Shown here piece after piece: positions 33,230 through 48,574 of a stretch of 64,000 nt of DNA (its first letter is position 1; each line of letters starts with the position of its first letter). This DNA comes from Isoetes taiwanensis (Eukaryota > Streptophyta > Lycopodiopsida > Isoetales > Isoetaceae). The translations under genes were made by a program, and so were the position numbers. A model generated the notes under the pieces. It worked only from the letters and a program-made list of their open reading frames with translations, made no database searches and was not told the DNA's origin. Location: assembly GCA_021234155.1 (NCBI GenBank), contig JAJEKV010000093.1, positions 498,001 to 562,000 on the forward strand. Reading direction: 5' to 3'.

Positions 33230-34910
33230 ATTGAGATGAGGGTAGGGTAATTGCCTACGATTCTAGAAAGATGAATGACACAGAACAGCAATACCCCACG
33301 CATGACCAGGAATTACTTACTGTCATGCGTGCTTTACGTATTTGGAGACATTATTTATTTGGGAGACGGTTCCAGTAGAACACAGATCACCAAAGTCTTC
33401 AATATATTTTCACGCAACCCCACCTTAATCTTAGACAGCGACGATGGATGGAGTTTCTCAAAGAGTATGATTTTGAAGTAGTCTATAAGCCAAGCAAATA
33501 TGATGATGTTGCTGACGCATTTTTCAGGTATCCATTGGTCACTCGAACGCATTGCAATACGATTTCTACTCTCACCAGCGAGTTTGATAAGCATATACAG
33601 CAGACCCTTTCAACAGATCCTGAATTTCAGGAAATATGGCAAAGTCTATCTAAGGAGGCCAGAACGGATAAGAGAGGAGCTTTCTGCCACTATAAAAAGG
33701 AAGGTAGTCTTCTTTACTATAAGGATAAGTTATGTGTTCTAGAGACATCAGGAGTTCATAAGCTCATTCTCCACGACACACATAACAATCCTATAGCGAT
33801 TCCCCTGGGATACGTTTGCATTCCTAGCGATTATGTTTCTAATGCAAACTAGGAAGTTAGTATGTATGGATTTCATCGTGGGGCTTCCACGCACTTTAAG
33901 GGGCTTTGATGCCTTAATAATAGTGGTCGACAAATATTCTAAAATGGCGCACTTTTTGCCATATCGAAGCACAGATACTGCATTAGATACCGCCTTGTTG
34001 TTCATGAAGGAGGTCTTTCGCCTTCATGGGATGTCCCGTACCATTATATTGGACCGAGATCCTAAGTTTGTTAGTGCATTTTGGAAGGATTTCTTTAGCA
34101 CTATTCAAACTAAGCTTGCCATGAGTACAGCTTACCACCCACAGACGGATGACCAAACCGAGCGTACCAATCGCATAATCGAAGATATGCTATGTAACTA
34201 TGTAGAACAAGCAATCTCAATGGCAGATTATATCCATTTGGTGGAGTTTGTGTATAACAGTACTAAACAAGAGTCTTCAAGGATGTCTCCTTTTATAATC
34301 AACTATAGCTATCAATGCCTTATTCCAGACACGTGGCATAATCCGGTTCCCAAGGTAGAAGTGTCTCAACAATTGCTTACATATATGCAGGCCCTAGTCG
34401 AGAAAGTTCGAGGATATTTGTTAGCTGCCAGAGCCCGACAAAAGAGCCTTGCCGATGGCATCGGACACCACGGGAATTTCAAGTTGGTGAGTCCGTATGA
34501 CTAAAGATCAAGATCAAACAGGCCAAACTCAAAATTGGCAATTGCAACAAGCTTGCATCTAGATGGACGAGACCCTTTGAGATAATGAAGAGGATAGTTT
34601 CTCAAGCCTACTGGTTGAATCTACCCGTGCATTTGAAGGTCCATAAAGTCTTTCATGTGAGCCTTCTCAAGAAGCATAACCTCGATCTAGAAGAGATCCT
34701 TGACACGCCGATACTTCTGGAGACGGCGGAAGATCAATTGGAGATTGTGCCTGAGACTCTCCTTGATCGTGCATATAAGTAAACCTGCAAAACTCAAATC
34801 TTGCAGTATTTGGTTAAGTGGAAACCCTTGCCGACGGAGGGCGCAACCTGGGGTTTTAAAGCGGATTTGGACAAGGCTTACCCAGAGTTTATGCGAGAAT
34901 GTCAGGACTG
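33230..34910 (+). pseudogene. Chromovirus (Ty3/gypsy) pol 3' part: RNase H, integrase, chromodomain
   Basis: The reading starts inside RNase H (IAYDSRKMNDTEQQYPTHDQ ... LRIWRHYLFGRRF), has a TAG at about 33376, then continues (RRWMEFLKEYDFEVVYKPSK). The zinc-finger part between RNase H and integrase is largely lost. The integrase core follows (VCMDFIVGLPRTLRGFDALI ... STAYHPQTDDQTERTNRIIE ... PDTWHNPVPKVEVSQQL). After a stop near 34501 come the integrase C-terminal part (LPVHLKVHKVFHVSLLKKHN) and a chromodomain (QILQYLVKWKPLP). Gag, protease and reverse transcriptase are absent. Chromodomain-bearing integrase defines chromoviruses. The copy is inactive. Confidence 0.92.
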
Positions 34911-35506
34911 AACCATTCACGATGCGATCGACTCCAACCCTAATGGTAAGCATTGCATTATGGATCCGACAAGGATTGTATAAGAGTTGATTCGACAAGG
35001 ATAATTTAAGAGGTCGGGTTATATGCATCCTAGATGGAGAATCGGGCATATAGGCATTCATGATAGGATACATTCGTCTACGGCTATAATGGGAACATTG
35101 TCATATCTTACGCCGAGACGAAATGCAAGCCTTAGGCATGATAGGGTTTCCTTCATCATATTTCTTTTTCTTAAGGGGGTGGTCCCTTCAACCACACTAT
35201 TTTAATTAGTTCATACGTACTGATGTACTATAATTCTGCAGGCCAGTAGCGCCCTCACGTACTGCAAAAGATTTTGGGCCTCAGCCTGGGGCCATCTCTT
35301 GTTATTTAATTTATTTTATATGTGTGCACCTATCAAAATTTTGGTGATATGGTATTTAGTGTCTATTGTCAAGGGGCTTTGCTCCTATAATAACTTTATG
35401 TGACCCTGCATTACTTCAGCAAATAAAGTTATCTTTTATAACTTAATTATCTTTTTAGTAAACTAACCCCAATGCTAAGAACAGCAGTATTCCAAAGGGG
35501 GGAGAA
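34911..35506 (+). other. Chromovirus 3' untranslated region and polypurine tract
   Basis: About 600 bp between the chromodomain stop and the LTR. AAAGGGGGGAGA at 35494-35505, directly before the LTR, is the likely polypurine tract for plus-strand priming. The AAGGGGGTGGTCCCTTC segment near 35175 has a counterpart in the minus-strand copy near 55595. Confidence 0.7.
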
Positions 35507-37031
35507 TGTGGCATTCCATGTATTTATATGGTATATGTATACATATTATGACACGTCACCAGCATATAAGTAGACCCTAAGGGGTCAATAGGGGATGACT
35601 GGGTTAACCAAAAAGGGTTTTTATTAGGTACACTAAAATATTAGTGAGTAACTAACCTAATTAGGCTAATTAGGTTATTAATTAGTAAAAGTCAGCCAAC
35701 TAGGCAGTGCCACCTGGCTCAAATCGATTGGTCAGGGGGGACTTGCTAAGTTTGGAGGGCAAATTGGAGCTATACCCCCAATTCTACCCCAAGTCGATTT
35801 GAGGAGAGTTGGAGGAAGGAGGAGCTACTAGCTGCTATAACCAAACTTGAAGAAAGGAAGCCTTAATTCGAGACAATGGCTCTAGCCAAGAGACTAGTTA
35901 GTCCCTAGATAGTCTATACTTCAGCTAACCCTTCTTCGATTTGATGGAATAGTTAATTTCACTTTTATGAGTTATTAAGATGATGATGGATACTTTGATT
36001 ATGATTGTGTTCTATCTTTCTGTTTCTCCTGTGTGTTTGGGCTTAAGGGAGGGTAGAGACTTGAAAGCTTTCTAGAAGTAGAGATCTCTCTAGCTAGAAC
36101 ACTTAAGACCCAGTAAATGCGGCCTGCGCACAAGAGCCCACCTGGCTATGGATGCTATGATGTGATTCAGCACCGGACAACGGGTATGATGGTGAAACGG
36201 GAGTGGGGTCTTACCTAGCGTGGCTACATGACTCCTAGAGTGTACTACATTTATAGTCGGTCACTGAATGTAGGCCGAGTATGGGTCTGACACTCCCTGG
36301 GTCCCAGGATGAGTGCCTATATGGACCTCTTGGGACTCGAACAAGCAGGTGAGCCGGCCTTTAAATTTAGGGGAGTAAGTCGGGTACGAATGCGAGGGTC
36401 ACCGATGTGGCATTTGTTCTCTACTAGCACACCCAGGGATCCGTCATGTCTAGGGGGGAACGCCTCCCTGACCTGCCTCATCAGACCGGGGAGATGTAAC
36501 CAGGAGTAATCTCAAATGGTGATTCCATGAGATTGCATCTCCGAAAGGCTAAATCATGCCATAGCATGTTTCAGCCTACCTGCAAAGTGTGCACAGGAGG
36601 GGCGGACGGAGTGGAGTACCCTAGCTATTGTTCTATGCCAGCCAACGCCATGTTATACCTCTGTCTGCTGTTATCTTGAAGCCTTGATCGTCAATCGACC
36701 CCAAGGAGTCTCAGCCTAGGATAGAGCCTTATTTTATGGTATCTTGCATATGTTATCCGGTACCTGTATTACTATATAGATGACGATGATGGATAGACCA
36801 CCCTTCGTGGTGGCATATTATTTGAGCATGATTGCGGTGTGTTAACATGTATATATGCTTCCACTGTATAGGATTACCATAGAGGACGTGGGACGAATGA
36901 CACCTTCGTATTCCTCACCTGGACACTTGGCCATCCCAAGTGGTCCGAGTTAGACGGAGGGCCTTTCCATGGTGGGGAAATTCCCCGTATTTGTACGCTG
37001 GGAGCATCGTATAGATTCTGGGAGCGTCACA
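35507..37031 (+). repeat. Chromovirus 3' LTR, about 1.5 kb
   Basis: Starts TGTGGCATTCC right after the polypurine tract and ends GGGAGCGTCACA. The same terminus is seen in the related minus-strand copy, as TGTGACGCTCCC at 54291. Blocks such as GGCTATGATGTGA-like and TGCACAGGAGGGGCGGA are shared with that copy. The matching 5' LTR is not present in the window. Confidence 0.75.
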
Positions 37032-38995
37032 ATTATGCATTGGGTGAAATCATATACAGTAAGTATATATCATGGTTGGGAATAAAAGGCAAAGGCAAAG
37101 TTAGGCCAAAGAAGGCTAAAGTTGCAGAGACTTCTATAAATAGAACCTGAAATTCAATTGGCGATATCTTCGCAACCAGAGCTCCGATTGAGGCGATATT
37201 TAATTCACTGGAACCTTCTTGGAGTCTAGTTTCTGAATTCGGGTGGCACCTCCCATAGCTCGTTTGAATAAGAGAGTTATGGCCAGAAGAGTGATAGGAG
37301 ATCAAGAAAGACTGCTCTACTTACTCACTCTTGAATCTGATTCCTATAAAGCCATTACCTTTTTCCTAGAGCTTCTACTGTTCTTGCTTAATATCCTGTT
37401 ATTTTCCTAGAATCTGACTCTGTGTGTCTCATATTGAGGACTACTAGCTCGAGAAAGGAGCTACAAGAGGAAACTGATTGTTATATATACCTTACTGCTT
37501 TTATATTCCAGCCTGATATTGCTAGCTGAGTATTTCGGTTGGGTGGAGAGCTTTGGGCTGGGCTAAAGGACTGGTTTTGAGAATCTTTAATGTTTTGGTG
37601 TTAATTTACTATATGTTTGATCTTTTGATTTCTGGCGAACGTTATAGAAGAAATTCTTAGCTGAAAGATTAGGATTCTCTCTTTTTTTTTTTTTTTTTGG
37701 GGAAGCACGACAAACCAATAAAAAATTGTAACAACATAAAATGCAAAGACAGGATTATAACCCCAATGGACAAACTGATCCAACTGAGCACAACCACCTG
37801 TCTATGCATAAGAATGAATCTGAAGGTAAGCATGCTAAATTAGTATTTTCTTCTTTTGATCAAGGAAAAAACAATTATAAGCCATAACAATTTTATTTTA
37901 TGTCCATTGAAGAAGAATCTCATATGCAGTATATGCCATTTAATATAAACAGCCTCCTTCTCTTCCAAATTGATCATAAAAGCCAAAAGATTAGTGTTTG
38001 ATGCGTTAGTAATATGCTCCTAGTTTAGTAGCCTATTGGCCCCTTTCGCCTTCCAAGCCAAGCCCAGATGTAATCTTCATCTCCCTTATGTAGGGATAGA
38101 CATGAACTTGATCAATATTGTGGCTAGATATAGCCCGAACTTTGGGCGTGTCTGAGACTGCCACAAGGCAGGAGAGATCTAATTGGTCTAGGGACGTCAT
38201 GATAAACTTGAGGCGATCCTGACTAGGAGAGAGTCTGGCTTGGTTAGGCGGCCATCGTTAGTTTCAATGGATCAGATCTTTGTGGAAGTAGAGGGTGATC
38301 TCCTGCTTTCTCATGAGGTTCATAAGACCACGCTCACACTGGGACTTGCCAAGGCATATGTTGGCTTTGCTATAAGCATTGTATTATTTCAGCCCAAAGT
38401 CCCAGTCTCCATCGCGATATATTTGACCCTATCCTCAAAGGGCTTGAAGAGAGACACCCTAATCTATTGCATTTAATTGGTCAATCTTACTAGTAAAAAC
38501 TCTTATATTAGAAAACATTCCCAGCCTCAGTAGCCCACTCCCTTCTCCTTAAGTACAACGGATATATGTTTATTTATCTTCGTTGGTTATTGCACACTTT
38601 GGACACACCCCCATCTTTTCCACTTGGATGCCATTTTTTGGGATCTATGGTGGAGAAATTTAGGCATGTTACATGCTATTTCTACATGAGTAGGCACATC
38701 GCCATTGAAAGTTACTACACTATCCAATAAATTCAACTGGGCCTTTTACTTTGCACTTGAATATAGGACTAAAGGTGTAAACTATGTATAGTTGGATCAA
38801 TGTACTAAGAAGCTACAAAATCACACGAATGTGAGCACAATTGTAGACGAATGCCAATTTATATTTCTGAGTTACCCTGCTTTTGAGATAGTCCGGAATC
38901 ATTTTTTGACCTTAGCATTCTATTCCACGCTTCCACAACTTCTTAGAGCACCATCTGTGTATGACTTGGCATTATACATAGTTGAGGTTAGTAGT
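37032..38995. other. No gene recognised
   Basis: Intergenic, AT-rich, with a (T)n tract near 37680. No supportable coding region. Confidence 0.45.
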
Positions 38996-39169
38996 CATTA
39001 TCTCTGCTTGTCTAGTATCATCATTACTGCAAAGGTTTTTCCCTTAAAAACCTTTCGAGGCAGGGGTTTTCTAATCCTAGTAGTAATGATTGTACTAGCC
39101 TATTGTATGGGTCCCATGACCTATTGGTCTCCGTGGACGTTAAAAAAACTATTCTATTCTATTCTATTT
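38996..39169 (+). repeat. Dispersed 174-bp repeat, copy A
   Basis: Nearly identical to the reverse complement of 61891-62064. It contains a hairpin (AAGGTTTTT/AAAAACCTT), a wider imperfect inverted repeat (AGTATCATCATTACT with AGTAATGATTGTACT) and ends in a TATTC run (ATTCTATTCTATTCTATTT). The pentanucleotide tail suggests a SINE-like retroelement and the internal inverted repeats a MITE; the family is unresolved. Both copies keep the same open frame, probably by chance. Confidence 0.8.
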
Positions 39170-39689
39170 AGTAGAAAACGAAGATCTAAGGCTCTTGATG
39201 TAGAAAATCTATAGAAGGAAAAATGTTTTACACAAATGTGACAAGAAGAATTGCTCCTATGGACGTCAAGGCATGTTGTGTAATGCATGCAACAGGTCTG
39301 TCAAGATCTAGAAGCCAGCAGTTTTCTATGTTAAACCAAGCAATTTTTAGTCTTCAGTGTGAGTTTGCATGTAGCTAACTAGCTAACTATATTGACGTGG
39401 CAATGACGAGGCCACGTAGACAGATCTAGCGGATGTGAATGACAGTGTGACGACAGCAAAGAATTGAGCACTACAAGTCTAAAGACGGAGCCTAAGGCAT
39501 CAGTCTGATCTTTTCTCCGGCAGCTGGAAACTCGTCCTCTTTCGAAACAAGTAAGATAGATTTGGGAGCGGCAACTTAAAGATCGTTATCGCCAGAGCCA
39601 ACATCTTAGATCGAGCTCTTTAGGTCTATTTCCTGGTGCCCAATTGAGCATATCCTATTTTCCATCTTGTGTTCATCAAAGGAGGCAAG
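39170..39689 (+). promoter_or_regulatory. SRP54 upstream region
   Basis: 520 bp between the dispersed repeat and the SRP54 start codon; it should hold promoter and 5' UTR. No clear TATA box was identified. Confidence 0.35.
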
Positions 39690-41983
<2,294 letters not shown>

Positions 41984-42678
41984 GTTTTTGAACCTATAGG
42001 TTCTTCGTTACCTTATCCGGCATGAAGTGCTTCCCTTTATTAAAGATATGTGATTGCTGAGTTGCGTGATCTTCTCTGGAATGTCTGAAAATTGAGTCTC
42101 CAATTTTTTAAATGCTCATGTGTACATTCCCCGTGCCTCCTACAAGTGAACGAGGTTACAAGAAATGGTGTTATAAAAGTTTATGCATTTACCTGTATCA
42201 TAAATGCACAAGTATGGGTTGAAAGAACAGCCTGATGAAAGTTTAAAAGTTGAAGAGAATTGGTATGTTGAAGCTGCACAATGAACTTTTAGATGATGGA
42301 ACGAGGGAAATTTAATATAGTTGAATATTCTTATGCTGCACCTTGAAAAAGGATTCGTCTTATATCAACGTAATTTGTATCCCAATACCTCGGATGGAGG
42401 TGACCAAGCAAAGATTAGGGTTGCTAAGAGGCTCTGCCATTGCGACTATGAAATGCACGGTGAGCCCTTGTATTATGGCTTGTGAGCCGTTAGATCCTAG
42501 CTTATTCCATGGAATATGCCAAGATATGCAATTTTGGCCATGTAGCCCAGCGTGGCTTCGTTATTTAGGGTCCTCACAACCTTAAAAAACAACTTAGGCC
42601 TAGATTTATTCGGGGCAAATCAAGGCTAATGGTTGGCAATCAAAGCTTTGATCATCCTCCAGGGCAAGGCTTCCAGTC
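41984..42678. other. SRP54 3' flank
   Basis: AT-rich 3' UTR and intergenic DNA; no further coding signal. Confidence 0.45.
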
Positions 42679-43343
42679 ATTAAAATTCTTGAATTGTGAC
42701 TTCAAGTCATCATCTTCCACCCTGCAATGGGCAAAGCTTCTCGTCACTAAAATTATTGAACAGGGCAAGACGAGCCGAAGCCAATTTCTGGTAGGGTAAG
42801 CCCTTTTGGGCACGCGGCCTGGATATGACTGAAACTAGGCTTACACCCTGGTATACCATTGCATCCGTTCATGTTGGTATTGTTCGGAGGGTGGTCCACC
42901 ATTGCATCCCTACATGTTGGCATTGTTCGGAGGGTGGTGGCCTGCTTCCTGCTGGTGCCCCGACCATATGGCAGTGAGGGCTCACTGAAAGGGCTTAGGC
43001 CTATAAGGTGGAGGGAGCGTCATATCCTTTGGAGTCGGGCTACAAATATTAAAATTCTTGAATTGTGACACCAAGTCATCACCTTCCACCCTCCAATGGA
43101 ATAGCAACAGTAGCGTCAGATGCTTATGTACGGCCTTTTGATTCGTCCCTGTAACTACTGTCGGGGATGCGTCAGATGCTTTGATTCGTCCATGTAACTA
43201 CTGCTGTGGAATCTGGACCTTAGTATACACTTGATAAAGTAGAATACAACAAAATCTACACATATGGCATGTTGCTCAAGCCTTGCAACATCTTGCAGCC
43301 AATGTAACATTTTGCAACATCTTGCAGCCAAAGCAACATTTTG
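42679..43343. repeat. Cluster of short duplications
   Basis: Four events within 670 bp. A 52-bp segment (ATTAAAATTCTTGAATTGTG...) occurs at 42679-42730 and 43048-43099. A 43-bp tandem pair (CCATTGCATCC..TTCGGAGGGTGG) starts at 42856 and 42899. A tandem pair starting GCGTCAGATGCTT lies at 43113 and 43169. A 29-bp tandem pair (TTGCAACATCTTGCAGCCAA) starts at 43283 and 43312. Confidence 0.85.
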
Positions 43344-43687
43344 ATCTGCTGCTGCCTTAGTGCTGAACCTATAGCTGCTCACTACCAGCGCGAGCTAGCC
43401 ACAAATAAAGCATGCAAAATAACCCAACAAAATTAGTAAGATGTTTACATAGTCGCTCCCTGGAGCACATATAGAAAGAAAATTCCAAATAACATAGAAG
43501 CACCTTCTGCCTTCAAGATCCGAACAACCTTAGAGATTTGACCCCCCTGCCACATTGGGGACACTACACAAGAATGGAACTCTAGGCCCTACAAAAGCAT
43601 TCACGTGACGTAGTCGGTTGTGTATGAGCAAGCATAATTGATTCATACAGGGTAATCGATTCATACGGGGATTTGAATCCCCTGCCG

Positions 43688-43858
43688 TAATGAGAGGGGG
43701 GCAGGAAATTTCAGTGAATTTCAGGCCTATATTACATCGAATAATGTAGAGGTGTGTTAACCGGTGCGTCCCGCTGACTTTATTTATTGTTTTTCTGCAA
43801 CGTGTCTATCATTTTGGACGCCACGTCATCATGAAATTTCCTGCCCCCTCTCATTACA
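43688..43858. repeat. 25-bp inverted repeat just upstream of the LINE
   Basis: TAATGAGAGGGGGGCAGGAA followed by ATTTCA (from 43689) is mirrored by TGAAATTTCCTGCCCCCTCT followed by CATTA (to about 43856), with about one mismatch and a spacer near 115 bp. It ends four bases before the first ATG of the LINE. It could be a small MITE at the insertion point or part of the LINE 5' UTR. Confidence 0.75.
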
Positions 43859-43861
43859 GTT

Positions 43862-44400
43862 ATGATGACCTCTATCGAGCCAGATGATGACCTTTTCGCT
43901 CTGTTGCACGATCTGAAAGAGGAGCTTTCCAAGCTTAGGTTGGCCGTCCAAGACCTAACTGCACAAAATCGAGAATTGAAAGCTCAGAATGTTGAACTCA
44001 AGTCACTCTTGCCAAAAGTCTGTACAGACTCAGGTACATCTCAATTGCAAGAAACCATCAACGACCTGCAATCCAGACTTGCGGAATCAGTGGCCATTGC
44101 TACCAAGGAACAGATGGACTTGCATCATGAAAAAATAGTAGCAGAAAAATCAGAACAACAGCTTCGAGCCCGCAATCTAAAGATATCTGGAATTGCGGAG
44201 CAAGAGAATGAGGACATATCAGAGGTAATTGAGCTTTTTTTCAAAGATGTAATGCATGCGCATGAACCACAAAGCGGTGCCTGATGAGAAGGCTTGGCAA
44301 AAGGAGGGATATCCGCAGGCCTATCCTAGTAAAATTTAGAAGTGAAGAGGCACGTAATAGAGTGCTTGAGCAGTCAAACTTAAAGGACAAAAAATTGGAT
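43862..44400 (+). pseudogene. LINE ORF1: coiled coil plus RRM-like domain
   Basis: The first 140 codons (to 44284) hold a long coiled coil (DLKEELSKLRLAVQDLTAQN ... QLQETINDLQSRLAESVAI) and then LRARNLKISGIAEQENED, the start of an L1-ORF1-type RRM. The domain continues in another frame from 44284 (RRDIRRPILVKFRSEEARNR ... VLEQSNLKD) before stops near 44400. ORF1 proteins of this type trimerise and coat the element RNA. Many plant L1 elements instead have a zinc-knuckle ORF1, so this form is worth noting. Confidence 0.7.
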
Positions 44401-44551
44401 TGATCGGACCTTTCTCCGGTATAATAGGAACACGGGGAAAAAGAGTGGGGAGAAAGTCAAAGGCTGCCGATTGGATGGGGTTGTTGCATTCACGGATAGG
44501 AACAACAATGCGGTGATTACAAGAAGGAAACAAGAATAGGGATTTCCGACC

Positions 44552-47500
44552 TTGAGGGTCTTAGTATGGAACATGCATGGTTTGACCACGGGCTAAAATA
44601 GATGCTCTGACTAATATCACGGAGAAGTGCGGATCTACTCTTGTTTTTTACGAAACTTAAACATCAAACAATTTCCTTACCCACTATAAATGGATTCTGA
44701 AATAGGCCTTTGCTTGGAACATGAAAGAGCACGGACGGGGAAGAGGTTTTGGTGGTCTTTAACTTACATTAGGAAAGAATTAATAGGGTGTGCATCATGG
44801 ACTGGTAAGCAGCGCAAGACAACCAATACATATGGTTCTGGTGCGATTCTGAGAATAAAACAATCTATCTAGCATCTTGTTATTTTGCTCCTCTGAACAT
44901 GAAAACATATGATAAACAAGGACTTGACAGAGAGAATCCGCTGCATGAATTAACCCAGGAGATTATGAAGTACAAGGATTTAGGAGAGGTGATTGTCGCA
45001 GGAGATTTTAATGCACGCAATATGAGCAAACAATGCACCACATTTGAACAAGTAGGTGATGATCACATTAAGCGAAATATGAGGATCCGGCATTTGATAA
45101 AGGCTCGAGAAGACCAAGCTAAAAACAGTTTAGGTGACTTTTTGCTCCAAATGGGATCGGTCTGCAACTTGAAAATTCTGAATGGTACGTCTAGACACCC
45201 TCAATCTTTCTCTTTTACCTGCTTCTCACACATGGGATCAAGTACAACTGACTATGTAATGGCTGATCCTGCATCCTGTACAGTCAAGAATTTTAGTATC
45301 AGTCAGAAACTGCTAGACTCGGATCATGCATGTTTGTCTTTTTCATTGCAAGGAGGTTGTAAGGCTGCACAAACCAGGGCCGTTTTTATACCTAGGTTGA
45401 AACTAGATTATAAAAAGAAGGATGTGTATCAGAATGCTCTGAAAACCAGGCTGAGTAATATTCATTGGGCAGGAAGTTTAATGGAAGATTCAAAAATCTT
45501 GGTAGATGTTATGCTTGAAGCTGCAAAAGATAGTTTTGGTTATACCAAGCCACGGAAACCGGGAAGACCTTATAACTCTTGGTGGGATAGTGATTGTACA
45601 AAAGCCAGGGATCAGATTCCAAAGGGCCTTAGGGTAAAGCCCAAATGGTACAAAACATTGTTGAAAAACAAAAGCGGGGCTTTTATGCTGGGAAGCGGCT
45701 TAAACTTCGTGAAATGTTCCATGCACAACCAAAAGTTTACGGAACACTTTGAATACTACATACGGCTCGGGGAAGAGCTTAACTTTCGGATGCTCTATTA
45801 CGGATGGTGGGGAGATCTTTACCATGTAGCGGAGGCCACATCAATGCAAAGATATTCCGTTGATGAAGATTTGTTCACTTAGAAGAGGAAGTTGGGATCA
45901 AATTAGCAAACATGAAGAATGGAAAATCAGCAGAGACCTTCAAGGAATATGTGTAGAATTATTGAAGTGGGGGTCAACAAATCGGAATGATAATTACTTC
46001 TCATCTAAATCAAGGCATGTGAGATATGGTTTGCCACAAACATGGAAGGAGAACAAAATAGTTCCGATATATAAGACCGGGGATAGAAGGGATGTACGGA
46101 ACCATTATGGTGGGAAATGTGTTCTCAAAACTCTTGGGCAGTTTATTAGAAAGAAAAGCGGCGGTTGGGTTTGAGAGTATGGAAAAAGGGCTACATGCCA
46201 AGCAGGTTTTAGGACAACGACATAATACTACGGACCATGCGGTAACTTTGAGGGTTCTTATTGAAAGGCAAAAGAACCAAGAAAAGCCCTTTATTTGGCC
46301 TTCATAGATTTCTCGAAGGCGTTCGACACGGTGCCACGAGATAATCTAGGTGCACGTATGGATCAAATCGGTGTTCCCTTATCTCTTAAAGGAGCTGTCA
46401 GCAGTGATCGCCAAGCTTTCATGCAGACTAGAAGATACAGTACAAAGCACAATGGGAGTACGTCAGGGTTGTCCATTATCACCGACGCTATTTTAGTGCG
46501 TACATCGATGAGCTGGAGGAATGGCTACAGCAGAGGAGGATTTTGCGAATGCGATGCTAGGTGACATTCTCATTCGGGTTATTTTTTATCACCATGACGA
46601 TGTAGTCACTTGAACAGTTTATGTGATTTCTGCAAAGCCAAACAAATGAAAGTAAATCTGGGTAAGTCCAAGGTGATGGTTTTTGGAACAGTTAAGAGAC
46701 AATCTTTTTGGTATGACGGTTCTGTTTTGGAAATAGTAGAATGCTACAAATATCTCGGGCTAGAATTTTCATCTAACTACAAATGGAAGGATTGTGTGCA
46801 TAAACGTGTTACAGGTGGCAAAGCAGCACTTTATAGTATGTTGGCGAGATGCCATAAAGCCTCTTTGGGTGAATGGAGTTTCAAAAAAATGTTTAAGACT
46901 CTTGTGCAGACTGTCATCTTGTACGGCGCTCCCATTTGGGGGCCATCCATATCACTAAAGCTTTGGGGGCAGATTGAAACGGTGCTCAAATCTTTCCTCC
47001 ACGAAGAGCTAGGAGTCAAAAGACAGACACCTTACGCTATACTCTTGGCAGAAGCAGGTTTGATTCCTCTAGAAGCTGAGGCCCTATATCAGACAATTAA
47101 TTTCGTCAATAGAGTCAACCTAATGTCAGAAGATAGACTGCCTAAGATAGCATCGCTAGCATCCACCACATCAGGATGGTTGCATGATGTCATGAAGTGG
47201 GCGCGGCGGATGGGGAATAACTTGGCCGAGACTCTTGGCCTACTCTTGACACAGGCTAGAGATGGTCCGGACCAAGCGGTAGAGATCTTATGGAAAAGCA
47301 GAAGGGATCACGGATGCTTACCTATCTAGAGGATATTAATCCCTGTTGACTTACGGACCAATGCTACACGAGGCGGAATCTCAAAGCGTGCGGGCATATT
47401 ATTGCCCGGATCTGAGAACTAGCTCACACCATCTAGCAATTGAAGTAGGAAGATGGAAGCAAATTCCAAGAGAGAGCCGAATCTGTGCATTATGTGACCA

Positions 47501-47696
47501 TCATAAGGTGGAAAGTGAATTCCATGTGTTTCTAGAATGCCCTGCTTACGATGATATTAGAGATAGACTTGGTATTTGTCGCCATAGTTTTCAAAGTTTT
47601 TATTCTCTATTGATGATGGAACCAGCAAGTGCTTTAAGCCACTTCCTCCATCAGGTTGAGCTACACAGGACACTCATTTTGACATTGGGTCATGAT
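44552..47696 (+). pseudogene. LINE ORF2: endonuclease, reverse transcriptase, C-terminal finger
   Basis: Begins LRVLVWNMHGLT, the endonuclease Asn motif. The open part 44899-45882 carries EVIVAGDFNAR, SSTTDYVMAD and SDHACLSF, the later endonuclease motifs. Reverse transcriptase follows in pieces: YGLPQTWKENKIVPIYKTGD (about 46030), FIDFSKAFDTVPRDNL (46300), GVRQGCPLSPTLF (46455, followed by a stop) and YHHDDVV (about 46590), where FADD or YADD is normal. Open frames 46610-47329 and 47346-47699 give the thumb/linker and a finger CALCDHHKVESEFHVFLEC. At least five frame breaks are present. The altered catalytic box may itself be a mutation. Confidence 0.88.
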
Positions 47697-47760
47697 TGAT
47701 TGATTGATGTATACTGTTGCTCCATGACCTTCAAGGCCTTTTGCGGGCGTGATCATAATA

Positions 47761-48005
<245 letters not shown>

Positions 48006-48009
<4 letters not shown>

Positions 48010-48574
48010 TGGGGAATGTGCTGTGGGGGGCCCTTAGCGTCGTCAGTCCGTGCCCGGTGTGTAGGGGGCTGCCCTTGCACATTACCTCTACCAAAATAGG
48101 TAGCAACAGAGTATACAACATTAGAGCCCTATAATTGGTCAACCTTCTAATAAAGCGAAAATAAACCTAGTCCTGGTTGACAACAAAAACATCTCTCAAC
48201 ATAAGTTGTGCCATGAAAAAAATAAAAAACAGATTCACACAAAAATAGAGCATCTACCTTTCCCTCTTTGTTGTTCAACTCAGATGCTTTGTTCAAGATG
48301 CTCTAAAACAACAGAAGCAGTAGAGACTTGCATTGAACAGAGTTTAGAATCCTTCCCATCGGCCTGCACTAGACGCCATCTACCATCGTCATGGAATCGA
48401 ATTATCTGGAATATTTGCCAACACCAAATCTTCTGAAATGATCTTCACCCAAACACTGTGTGTGTGTGTGGGGAGGGGGGAGGAAGGGGGGTTCATATAT
48501 AAGAAATAGGCACAATATATAAATAAATAAGTACAAAATGTATGTCATGGTCTAGAGGACTGTAGCATTTCGGC
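48006..48574. other. No gene recognised
   Basis: Intergenic; contains a short (TG)n run followed by a G-rich tract near 48458-48490. Confidence 0.5.

Noticed and set aside
38792-39214. 140-codon plus-strand frame as a gene
   Set aside because: Half of it is the dispersed 174-bp repeat, which gives the same peptide at 62.0 kb; the rest has no motif.
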